The notes under the pieces were generated by a model, which worked only from the letters and a program-made list of their open reading frames with translations, did no database searches and was not told the origin of the DNA. Both the position numbers and the translations under genes were made by a program. DNA of 52,089 nucleotides, taken from Lyophyllum atratum. Lineage: Eukaryota; Basidiomycota; Agaricomycetes; Agaricales; Lyophyllaceae. Shown here in pieces: positions 11,483 to 22,054 of this stretch (the stretch's first letter is position 1; every line of letters begins with the position of its first letter). The stretch spans positions 1 through 52,089 of the forward strand of contig JACGCN010000109.1 in NCBI GenBank assembly GCA_014905825.1. Reading direction: 5' to 3'.

Positions 11483-13017
11483 ATGCTTTCCTACCTTCAT
11501 GTTTCTCATTTGCTTTTGCCACTAATGGTCTACTGTGCCCCAGCTCAAGTCGACATTCACGTCGGAAGAGATGTCAACTCGCCTCAAGCCAATTTTGCGG
11601 CAACACTTTCTTCTAGTGCAAAAACTGATCCACCTACGACCACAACAGGCGCATCGAGCCCTCTTCAGATTCGCCCTGCCGCTGTGAATTCATCTCAGAG
11701 CACCTCTAGCACTCAACCCTTGCAATCGCCCCTTGTCATGGCATACTATCCCGACTGGGCCGGTCCCTCTTACCCTCCAGAAAACATCGCCTTCTCTCGT
11801 TTTGATTGGATTGATTTTGCATTTGGGCTGCCCACCCAGGACTTCGACGTTTCTTGGGACTCTGAAGAGACGCCTAAACTACTCCGTCGACTAATCGCCG
11901 CTGCGCGCGCCCATCGCACAAGGGATACGAGTACAAAAATTAAGCTCAGTATCGGCGGGTGGACTGGTAGCAAGTAAGTATCCTCTCACTCCCAAACAAG
12001 ACGGTGGCTGACAAATTTTCCAGGTACTTTTCTCAAGCCGTCGCCACACCAGAGAGTAGGTATTCGTTTGCAAGTAACATCCTCAGTATCTACAATGACT
12101 ACCAGCTGGATGGCATTGACCTCGACTGGGAATACCCAGGACGCAAAGGCGCTGATGGCAACCAAGTAAATTCCCAGGACTCCGAAAACTTCCTTGCGTT
12201 TCTTCATTGTCTTCGCTCTGTCCTTCCTGCTGGCGCACGGATTACTGCCGCCGCTCAAACGGTCCCGTTCACCGACGCTTCTGGAGAGCCGACCAAGGAT
12301 GTTTCTCAGTTCGCAAAGGTTCTAGACTGGCTTCTGCTGATGAACTACGACGTATGGGGCTGTGAGTATTTCTTTTGCTTATAATAGGCACGTTACTAAA
12401 ATTGCTCCATAGCATCACCCAATCCAGGACCCAACGCCCCTATGTTCGACGCCTGTCAGAACTCAACGCAACCGGAAGGCAACGCTGCCGCTGCCTACGA
12501 CAAGTGGACTTCTGCTGGGTTTCCTGCAATCAAACTTGTGCTTGGGTTGCCTGCGTACGGCTACGTCTCAGCTTCTAAGGCACCGGGGCTCCGTCAACGA
12601 AGGAGTTCGAGCACTAATCACACGCAAGCCATACAATCACGAAAGGGTGACCCTACTGTCCATGGCCAGGTCAAAGTTGTCAGCGAGGACGGTAGCAGCT
12701 CTGAGGGTCAGGTCACATTTGTAGAACTTGTCAGACAGGGGGCGCTGGTTCTGGTTCGGCCGGCGGACGCGAACAGAACTGCTTCCTTCGATGGTGCTGG
12801 AGGCTTCGAAAGACATTGGGACCGCTGCTCAGGCACACCATACTTGCGATCTTCCTCGGCAGGCCAAGTTATCTCATACGACGACCCCGAATCGCTTTAC
12901 ATGAAGGCAGAGTTTGCTTCGAAAGTAGGGATGCTCGGAGTCAATATTTTCGATACTCATGGTGATACGGACCAGTGGGATATGACCGATGCTGCGAGAA
13001 AAGGCTTGAAGGTGTAA
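11483..13017 (+). CDS. Secreted GH18 chitinase
   Basis: A glycoside hydrolase family 18 enzyme that cleaves chitin. The chosen ATG at 11483 lies about 100 bases after the TATA box and opens a signal peptide (MLSYLHVSHLLLPLMVYCAPAQ); an upstream ATG at 11375 overlaps the promoter and is rejected. Exons are 11483-11973, 12024-12361 and 12413-13017, coding 477 residues. A Ser/Thr-rich linker is followed by the barrel: VMAYYPDWAGPSYPP, the KLSIGGWT strand, and the catalytic DGIDLDWEYPG, in which the last acidic residue of DxxDxDxE is the proton donor. Later come WLLLMNYDVWG and VLGLPAYGY. No chitin-binding module is visible. Flanking glutaminases suggest a role in nutrient scavenging or cell-wall turnover; which one the sequence cannot say. 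Confidence 0.93.
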
Positions 13018-14466
13018 AGAGCAACTTGGATTGTCCATGGACACTTAATTTTTATGATATGGCTGCGTAGGAAGCAACGAAAGCACCTTGACAAGTTGTG
13101 AGCAGTTAAATTCACTCTCAGTTCTGCGAGTAATGCCCGATGCATCGAAATTCTATGTATGAGGGACAAGTCATTGGGTAGGATGTTCGATGGCGAGAAA
13201 GTAAGGAAGTGCAAGAATGTATAACCCGCCTTACAAAGGGTATAATGTGATATTCGTATTTGGGTAATCGGTAACTGCAGAGCCGAACAGCAGCCCTGCT
13301 TCAAACCGCGACACTTGTTAGACTTTTTCAAAGCACTCGCGTTTCCTAGCGACGAGGACCGAGAGAACTCGAGGGTTTGCTTCCAAGACAAAATGCCTAA
13401 CTTTGGTAAGATTCGAGGAATGCCTACCGCGTGTATGCAGACCAAATATTGTTGCCAAGAAGCAAATAAGACCATGGCGACATCCGAGGTGACAAAAGAT
13501 TTGAAGACAGAAAACCCATAGAAAGGATGAACAATGGAGGAGTTGAATGGTGCTGAGGGCGGCTGAGGGAGGAGGAGGGAGGAGGGTATTTGGTATTATT
13601 TGTCGAATCCTGGTTTGAATACAAAGATAAACAAGGATACCTCTTTCGCCTCCAAGTCACTGTCCTTCTGATTTTTATACCATTGTCTAACCATCGTGTT
13701 CTGTGAAGTCTAAAACACTTGTTGTGTACTCATTCTTGCGACTTTTTTCCTGCGATGTGAAAGGTTCGTTGACGAAGCCAAGGCGTGGCTTGCGCCAGAA
13801 GGCCACGAGACGTCCGAGCCGTCTTCGCATCTATTTCCACACATGGTCATAGCCGGATGGGGCCCGGGACGAGCCTAATTCTATCGGGTTTTACTCACTT
13901 TATCCTGCCGAACCTATCTCTTCCACAAGGTATCACTTCCTGCTCTTAGCGCCATGTGGAGGGACACTGGTCGACTCACTCCGTACTTCGTATCATTGAG
14001 CCTCTACAAGTCAGCAGTGCTTTGTGCCAAGTCGAGGAGCAACGCTTATTGTGCATCTTTTTGCAGGACCCCTTGCCTTTCCATGTGGCCCAAGAGTTGG
14101 ATGACTGTCTGGACCACATTCGATCGATGAAGCGAAGAAATATCGTGCAACACATGATGTTCAAAGCCAGCCATTTCGAAAGCTTCTCGCCCTTGGCTCT
14201 TGACGGTAGCGAATTGGCGTCCTCTCGTGTCGACTCCGTGACTTAGAAGAGCTCCTCGGTTTTATTCTTGCTTCTTGCAGCGTGGACAAGCCGAAACCAT
14301 TCCTATGTTCCATCATTTCCCTGTTGCACTACGGTCATTTGACTCGAGCAGAGCAGAAGTTGCGTCACCGTGATTTGATGCAGCCATGATGAGCCAAGTC
14401 TCCCTCCACTCTTACTAAGACTATAAATAAACCGTCCGCAATGGCGCATCGCCAGTACTATTCGAC
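13018..14466. other. Intergenic stretch with a possible small minus-strand transcription unit
   Basis: No protein of recognisable family. On the minus strand a good TATA box (TATAAAA, 13679-13673) precedes a CT-rich leader and an ATG at 13519 (MGFLSSNLLSPRM...). A short spliced product of about 50 residues ending near 13318 can be drawn, but I know no homologue. The right end holds the TATA box of glutaminase copy 2 (TATAAATA, 14422-14429). Confidence 0.4.
14422..14429 (+). promoter_or_regulatory. TATA box of glutaminase copy 2
   Basis: TATAAATA lies 38 bases before the ATG at 14467, implying a very short 5' leader. Confidence 0.6.
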
Positions 14467-17400
14467 ATGAAGCTCTCCGACTTCATGACCTACCTGCTTC
14501 CGTTTATTTTTGTCGCTTCGGTTCATGCGATTACATGGACCGCCACACCGTTCAATCCGCCTTCCATTCCTCTTGCCGTGCGTAGCCCGTACCTTTCTGC
14601 ATGGCTTCCTCAAGGAGCAGGTATGAGAACTTGTCCTACCATGAACAACGGCTAAAAATATCGGCAGGCGCGGCCTTGAATGACGTCTGGCCTTCATTTT
14701 GGACGGGATCTGTATGTATTGTGCAGACTGTTGATATTATAATCTAATATACTTTCCATCTTTAGACCCTCGGTTGGGCCGGATTTGTCAAAGTTGACGG
14801 GAAAGCGTACAGTTTCTTAGGGGCCCCCAACGTCCCAGGTGCGACTTTCACCAAGGCGGCTCAGAAATCTTCCAAGGTACGTTGCTCGACCTGCGGCCGT
14901 GTCTGGATAGCTTCACGTACAGACCCACACCTCAGTTCACTGCTACCAAGAGTATATTTGTTCTGGCAGCTGGCCCAGTCGACATCACTGTTACCTTTTT
15001 GAGCCCTGTAGAGGTAAGAACGCTGGGTTGCAACGCGATAACTTGGCTAATGCGGAGAACCAGCCCGATGATTTTGTCAAACAGTCGACTCCATTGTCCT
15101 ATTTGGCGGTCTCAGCGGCCTCCACGGACGGTGCAGCTCACTCTGTGCAGGTCTACTCCGATATCAGTGCAGAATGGGTTTCTGGTAACAACGCATTGGT
15201 CGCAAACTGGACCACGACTACCGGTTCCATTCTCACACATCAAGTGCAACTGCAGAGCCAGTCGGTGCTTTCTGAAGTCGGTGATCATATACAACGTTCG
15301 TTAAAATTGTCTTTCTTGGAAATTTTTATGTGATCATTCATACCATTGTCCTTAGATGGCTCTGCATTCTATTCTACGTCCAGCGTACGCTACTTTTGGT
15401 TACAACGTTGAGACAGTATTCTTGACCGCCCTTCAGGCCTTCGGCGCCACGTTCCAGAGTGGCGGTGACGTGGCCGTCCGCGCTCAATTTATCAACAACG
15501 GCCGCCTTCCAAATACTCGGGATACCAACTTCCGAGCTATCCAAGATAACTGGCCAGTGTTCGCGCTCTCTCATGATCTGGGCTCCGTCACTGGCGCTAC
15601 AGCTCCAGCCATCGTCTCTGTCGGTCATATCCGGGACCCCGCGATCCGTTATATCGTCGCAGGAGGTGGCACACAACTAAGGAGCGTCTACTTTTGGAGC
15701 AAGTTCGCAACACCTGCTGCTTTGGTGCGTTGACTTATTGGATGTCATCGTATATATTCCTGACTGGCCGGGTCATCTCAAGATTTCCTCGTTCCTAAGC
15801 GGCTTTAGTGACGCTCTCAACACTGCGACAGCGTTTGACAACAAGGTCAACGCGGACGCCTTGAAGGTGTCGGCCGATTATGCTGGAATAGTAGACCTGT
15901 CTGTTCGCCAGGCCCTTGCAGCAATCGAAATCACTATCATCAAGAACAACGATGGCACCTGGAACACGGCTGACCCGCTCGTTTTCATGAAAGGTACTAT
16001 CGAGAGAGTCCTTGTCCGCAGCACCGATGAAATCTAATATTCGTTGTTAGAAATCTCTAGCAATGGAGTAAGCTTCCAGATCCCTGAATCGATGGATCCA
16101 ACTTACGAAGGATTTACAGAACATGAACACCGTTGATGTCATCTTCCCTGCGTGGCCCGGCTTCCTTTACACCAACCCTCTGCTTGGTAAATATCTCTTG
16201 GAAGCGCTCTACAGGTACCAAGCAAGCGGCCTGTATCCCAACAAGTGGAGCATTCATGACCTCGGTATGCCTTGACTCCATGGACATACGTCTCACCCAC
16301 TCATATTTGAAACTTGGCTTCAGGCGCAAGCTACCCCAACGCCCTCGGCCACAATGACGGGAACGACGAAGCTATGCCCGTCGAAGGTGCATTTCATATA
16401 AGTACTTCGTCCGCTCGAAACTCATATCTTACAGAGAGCGGAAACATGTTGATCATGGCCCTAAGCTACGCCCAAAGGACTGGCGATAAATCTCATCTCA
16501 CTAAATATGTATAACGATGCAACTCCTTTCTTCATCCCCCCTCTGATCCTCTTTTCCTCAGAACCAGCTCCATGACCAATGGACTCAGTTCTTGATCACT
16601 GATTCTCTCATTCCCGCCAACCAACTCAGCACCGACGACTTTGCGGGCCATTTGGCAAACCAAACCAACCTCGCTATCAAGGGTATCATCGGCATCAAGG
16701 CTATGTCCCAAATCGCGCAACTCTTAGGCGACACTGCGAAGGCTGCGAATTACTCTGTATGCTTTGTTTGCAGTCATGGTTAGAGTCTTAAACTCAATAG
16801 GATGACAGGCCATCGCAACTGACTACGTCAGCCGTTGGCAAACCTTGTCCGCCTCGAACACTGGGAAGCATCTTACCTTGGCTGTATGGAGACTTCCCTG
16901 CCCATAGCCGTCATTGTGCTAACCATATGCCCCATAGTATAATGATCACGCAAGGTAAGGAGCTCCATGTGCCGAAAGCAGCCCCGTTTTAAGCAATATC
17001 TACCAGTTGGGGACTTGCATACAACCTGTACGCCGAAAAGCTGCTGAAGATTAACATCTTCCCTGCTTCTGTTTACACCATGCGTAAGCCACCCTTCCTC
17101 CCACCTCAGACAACGCTCCTTAACGCCTATCTATACCGTAAGAAACTGCCTGGTACAAGACTGTCGCACGTAAGTGGCCAAAACGCACAATACCTTCGTG
17201 ACCCTTCCTTGACTTCCTCATCCATAGAACCCTTCGGTGTTCCCTTGGACACACGGTACGCACCTTCTGCGTTTCACATCGCAGAGAATAGAGTTGCTGA
17301 CTTGCCCCCCAGTCACACCTACACCAAAACAGGTCCCTGAGTGGCGCTGCCTCGCCTTTACTGCGCATACTGACTTCTTGTCGTAGACTGGGAAATTTAC

Positions 17401-17680
17401 ACTGCGGCCATAATGACAGACACGACCGCGCGCGACCTCTTGATTAGCTCCGTGAAGAAATACGCTTCTGCGGGTGTTAGCAACCAGCCATTCGGCGACT
17501 GGTACGAGACCACGAATGGCAATGCTCTGGGCTTCCGGGCGCGCCCCGTAGCTGGTGGCCATTTAGGTAAGAAGGATATAGTCTTCGGGCAGGTTTCGCT
17601 GACCGAACTCGTATTTGCGACGTATGTGTCCCTGTTGAACAGCCTTCGTGAGTATATCTTTGCTTTCCTCGGACGCTTAA
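14467..17680 (+). CDS. gtaA: Secreted glutaminase, GtaA family (copy 2)
   Basis: A second extracellular L-glutaminase of the same family as copy 1. It starts MKLSDFMTYLLPFIFVASVHA (signal peptide) followed by TPFNPPSIPLAVRSPYLSAW. The same ordered blocks follow: TLGWAGFVKVDGKAYSFLG, AHSVQVYSDISAEWVSG, DNWPVFALSHDLGSVTGA, VDVIFPAWPGFLYTNP, KWSIHDLGASYPNALGHND, NQTNLAIKGIIGIKAM, NPFGVPLDTRHTYTKTDW-like and QPFGDWYETTNGNALGFRAR. I trace 20 short introns, all in correct phase. Compared with copy 1 there is one extra intron (15385-15436). After VAGGHL the final exon reads AFVSISLLSSDA to a stop at 17678-17680; this end differs from copy 1 and is the least certain part. Its orientation is opposite to copy 1, with the chitinase between them. 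Confidence 0.92.
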
Positions 17681-20039
17681 CACGTTCTAAACCTGGGTTC
17701 GGCATTTTAGCTGGTACTGTAAACGACGTATTTGTATCACATCAAACGCTAGGACAATGTTTAGGCATCCACGTTCAGTTGATATACAAGCTTACTTTTC
17801 CTGACCCGCCACTGTCATCCATCTATCAAAGTCGGATTGTTACGCGGGTGAGACTTCGACGCTACACTCTGGAGGCGCATAACTCCATATTTTTGGCTTC
17901 AACGCGACTGCGGACATGAGGTGGCATGAAGATCATCTTCAGGGCCGTATGACCGCGAGAACGCATAGATGTTTTGCCGTCCCGACCATCCTCATGCTTA
18001 CAATGACTCGAACTTTGTCACGGTTCCCACCCCCGACTGTGGGATACACCGACACGGCATGTAAATGATGAGGTTAAGCTCAATTTCGTTTCCAATTGTC
18101 GCCAGGTCGAAACACGACCATCACCATCGACCTCGATTGACATGATGGGCTCCCGCCCTCGGATATACATTCCTCGCGGCCCCTTGATATCCATCAGGAC
18201 ATTGCCCAGGACGTTAGGTTCATTCGAGCAATGTTACTAGCAGACTAACCTCTTTACTACTGGCTCCTTCCCACAGAGCTTGCACCGCAGAGCGGCGATA
18301 TCGTGACCGTGTTCATGTTCCTTCCATCATCATCATCATCATGCGCTCTGTTTCACACCATTTAGATGATATCCATCGCGTACCGCACAAGGGGACTCCA
18401 CTGGTCCCCCTGCCATACGCCATTTGAGCTGAGCCCACGTGCAAGGACCCGAAGTGTTCGGGCGCTCTGGATCCGTCTTCCCCATCCTGGCGTGCCCTCG
18501 TAGCAGAACTCGAGAACCCGAGTGACATGGCCTGGAACACATGTTCTTCAGTCGAGATCTCGAACACCCACCGCCACCGCTCTGAAATTTTAATGACCGG
18601 TACATCCGAATGCAACCCAAAGCCGTCTCTATTTCGCAGTGTCCGAGTACCGCGGTTGCATTGTCTAAGGCGCCCTTACGACTGCCTAGTTGTATGAAAC
18701 CTGTGCTCGAGTCGCGTCGGTGATTACCTCTCTATATCGTTCACCGAAGGTCGAAAAATTCTTTTCGTCGCCAGGGTTCGAGGTCGGGATCATGATAAGC
18801 CAGTCGCCTTGATGTTACGAACGCAGGGACTGACGGAGCAGAACGGAGTGCCGCTTGCTGATGTTTCACGGTACTCGTGTATGCAGGCGGCGTACAACGT
18901 TTTCGTAACGTGACCTGGATTGCCTGAATGTTAAAAAAGTTGTACGCCTTCCGCGCAGGTACATACATAGAGGTAACTGGATATGTGACAAGATAGGGCC
19001 TCAACATTCCCTTCCATAGAAATCCTGGGGTTTGGCCACCGCGATCGAAAGCTTGCACGTATCGGCACCGATGTTGCTGGGCGATCGCGGCACCGAAAAA
19101 AAGCTGAAAAAAAGGAAGACGCTGCGGAACGCATCGTTCTGTCTCTACTCTGCGCTAGGGCTTTCGAGAATTGATAAATGCATGTGTCATGGATGGTTTG
19201 GGATCCTCGAACAAGAAAGGAAAAGGAGTTCGTTGCCTGCCTGCATGCATGATATTGTTGTCTATAGAGAACCTTTGGCTGCCATGCAACCGAGATAACC
19301 GCGAACAATGGTGTGCTGGTGCTTTGTTGGGCAGAAGAGAAGTCGAGGATGATGCCGTAAACGGAGCGTCTATGCCCTTGTAGCGCCTGGGAAGTGTTCG
19401 AGAAGCGGAAGCAGGTTGAAGATAAAGCAAGATCTGAAAGGTGTCATCGGTCGGTTGATGATTTTTGCTTACCGGACGTGGGGTGGGGGGTTCGAAGTTC
19501 GGATCGCGAGACTCCTGGAAAGGTGGGCTCGAAGAGGAGAGGGGGAGGCGTTGTGAACGTGACGTCGAGAGAGATAGTGCGGCGAAGGTGGCAGCAATAG
19601 GTGAACACGGTCCAAGACGGTGGTTGGGCGTCTGCACAGTTGCCACATCTCCGGTCAGGTGGTTTCCGCCGCACAAAGAGGATTAATTAAAATGTCCTTG
19701 GATCCTCCTAGGAATCGCGCCTCTTGCACAGACTGAGAGAGTGGAGCGCTCCAAGCAGCCAAAATGACGATATATTTGACACGGCAGCAAGGGCTGAATG
19801 AGTGACTCGCACTGAATCTTCAATCGGCGATCGATCCAGGTCGCATCAGGAACGAAGAGTTCATCTACGTCACGTGGCAGCTAATTCGCGTCCCAAATTA
19901 GGCCTGCCTATCTGGGACACTCCGCCGTCGTTGTTTTTTCGTGTGTCACTCGCAATTCACAAATTACCTCCACGACGCACTGCCCCACCTATATATAAGG
20001 CCCGCCCCTTTTCAACCATGGACCAGCTTCCGGTCTCCC
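17681..20039. other. Gene-poor stretch
   Basis: About 2.3 kb without a gene I can support. Between 17820 and 18300 there are short protein-like runs on the plus strand (for example FGFNATADMRWHEDHLQG and QLSPGRNTTITIDLD) broken by stops in all frames, which look like an eroded or unrecognised coding relic. A CAT microsatellite lies near 18327-18342. Open minus-strand frames at 18741-19308 and 19155-19676 are overlapping, low-complexity and unlike known families. A TATA box (19992-19999) belongs to the next gene. Confidence 0.45.
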
Positions 20040-20738
20040 ATGTCCATCTTCACCCGTCCCGACTCTCCTCCTCCCCGTCAACCGTCTCCAGAGCTTGCCT
20101 ACACTCCTTTGCCTGTTCGTGCCCGCCAACGTACCATGTCCAGCCAGAACTCCGCATCCACCTACGCTCCCTCGACCCCCCCTGGTCTCAGCGTCAGACG
20201 CCCACATAAACCCATTCTCACCACCCGTTCATATGATCACTTGCACGAGAAGGCCTCGCGAAGCGAGCCCAGGACCAGGAATGCACGGACTCGGTCGAAT
20301 CTGACTGCCTCGCCGCCGAACACGCCACGTTCACTGCCACTTCCTTCTCCGTCCCGTTCTCATTTTAGCGATATTCCACCGTATCGGCGAACGCTTTCCA
20401 ACGCAATTCCCTACCTCTCACCTCCTCCGAGCCCAACGATCGCAGCACCACCACCGCCTGTGCCGCCCATCCCGGCTTTTGTGCTAAGTCCTCCCGCTCA
20501 GATCAAATCCGCACACTTCCAGCGACCTGCCGCGATCCTGCCAATTCACCTGCCAGATCTCGACAATCTGTCACCTTTGAGCGAATCCACACGCATACCC
20601 CGGAAACAAACCCCAGTACCACCTCCGGAGAAGCAACAGTTCTCTCCCGAGCCTCATCGCTCAGTGGGCGTGACCTGCCTCCGATTCTTCTCCATGCGGA
20701 ACTCAAAGCGGAGAGCAACACAGACTTCCCAAGCATGA
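20040..20738 (+). CDS. Proline/serine-rich hypothetical protein
   Basis: A single-exon frame of 232 codons begins MSIFTRPDSPPPRQPSPELAY at 20040, about 40 bases after TATATAAG (19992-19999), and ends NSKRRATQTSQA. It is rich in Pro, Ser and Arg with short SP/TP motifs (TASPPNTPRSLPLPSPSRS, YLSPPPSPTIAAPPPP), with no membrane segment. It looks like a disordered, possibly phosphorylated protein. I do not recognise a family. An earlier ATG at 20018 opens a different, less convincing frame that ends at 20209; leaky scanning past it would be needed. Confidence 0.6.
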   Translation: MSIFTRPDSPPPRQPSPELAYTPLPVRARQRTMSSQNSASTYAPSTPPGLSVRRPHKPILTTRSYDHLHEKASRSEPRTRNARTRSNLTASPPNTPRSLPLPSPSRSHFSDIPPYRRTLSNAIPYLSPPPSPTIAAPPPPVPPIPAFVLSPPAQIKSAHFQRPAAILPIHLPDLDNLSPLSESTRIPRKQTPVPPPEKQQFSPEPHRSVGVTCLRFFSMRNSKRRATQTSQA

Positions 20739-22054
20739 GCGCATTTGGACATGCCGCTTCTTCATTTCTTGCACATCAGGCTGCCTGCGCCATCCAGCGC
20801 CCGCCCGCCGACCCTTCTTGATCAGAACTCCGCCGAGAGCTCCTGGTACCCACGACCGGGCGCCCACACTATCTTACTACATTCTTTAACCTTGCAGCCT
20901 TACGGCTTGATGCATTCATTTGTACTTGACACCGCATACCACACCACTCACTGTGCAACATTCATCCTCTCATCACTGTTCTGCCATCCCACGGCTGGCA
21001 CCGCGCGTTGAGTTTCTGAACCTTCATATTGCTATATTTGCCCCCCCTCTCGTTGTACAACTTTCAGGAAGGACTTTACGATACCTTATCACCTTACCAT
21101 TACTGTATAATTGTTAATTTCCGCCACCCCGTATTGAAGCCGTAAATATTAATCCACCACCTGTTGTTTTGATATCACATTGACTGACGGATGTCCGAAA
21201 TGCGGGCCAATGAAACGTTCGCAACACGACGTCGCGTGTATCTGTCATTTTGTGCGGCGTCGGACTCGGAGCGCTCTAATTCACCCAAATCAGGGTCGTA
21301 ATGCCGACGGTAGTTATGGATCGTCGGGACGTCTAAATCTCCTGCGTGTTGAAACCGATCTCCTTGGTCGCCGACGGTTGACGGCGTCGCGCACCGTGGC
21401 CTCATGGCCTCAGGGTTCACGGATATTTACCTTGTCCGGCAATGACTCAATTTTCTTGACCCTGTGCTTCAGAAAAATCGAGCCTAAAGTCAATCTATAT
21501 GCGAATTTGTGTGATTGCCAGTGGAACATGCCGCATTCCGTCATTCAGAATGGTGGGTCAGAATCGAGTCTAGGGTCAATTTATGTGTGAATTTGTGTGG
21601 TTGGAACATGCGTTACCCTGTGCTTCAGAATGGTGGGTGAGAATCGAGTCTATGTGCAAATTTGTGTGGTTGGAACATGTTGCATTCCGTCACTCGGACA
21701 CAAGGTCCGCCCCGGTCGACTCCTCGAGCACGTCTAGCTATTTTAAACCGCCAGAGAAGACCGTGTGGCAACGGGGTCCGTACAGTTTTATGGAAACTGA
21801 GTATTGCAACGCAGAGGTACAAAGATATGATCTACAGCTATCTCAACGTGACAAGCAGGATATAGGAATACACAACTGTGAGATAGAAGCTGAAAATCAG
21901 CTACCGCTACAAAACAACCATAAAAAATCATACCGGATATACTACAACACAAGTCGATGGCGAACGCAGCAATAACTTGTGGAATTGGAAACTTTTGGCA
22001 AGACTGTCCAGAAGAAGATGTATGCGCAAACCAACACGAAAGACCAACGAGATT
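20739..22054. other. Intergenic stretch with a satellite-like repeat
   Basis: No supported gene. The interval carries the direct repeat at 21457-21690 and A/T-rich flank. Short plus-strand frames at 21180-21590 and 21583-21975 owe their length to the repeat itself (shared residues from each unit) and are not taken as genes. Confidence 0.5.
21457..21690 (+). repeat. Three degenerate direct repeats, period 76-80 bases
   Basis: Three units share TTCAGAATGGTGGGT-like starts, then AATCGAGTCTA, then a TGCGAATTTGTGTGG-like block and TGGAACATG. Unit starts (the CAGAA block) lie at 21470, 21546 and 21626, so the period is 76 then 80 bases. Units 2 and 3 are most alike; unit 1 is more diverged. It could be a fragment of a dispersed repeat or a local minisatellite. 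Confidence 0.75.

Noticed and set aside
18327..18342. CAT trinucleotide run
   Set aside because: A short microsatellite; common and without other features.
18773..18795. GGTTCGAGGTC resembling a tRNA B box
   Set aside because: No matching A box or cloverleaf can be drawn around it.
19155..19676. 173-codon minus-strand frame
   Set aside because: Low-complexity Ser/Pro composition, overlapped by several open frames on both strands, no clear promoter and no family resemblance.
21583..21975. 130-codon plus-strand frame
   Set aside because: Its length comes from the direct repeat (the same residues recur from each unit), not from a protein family.
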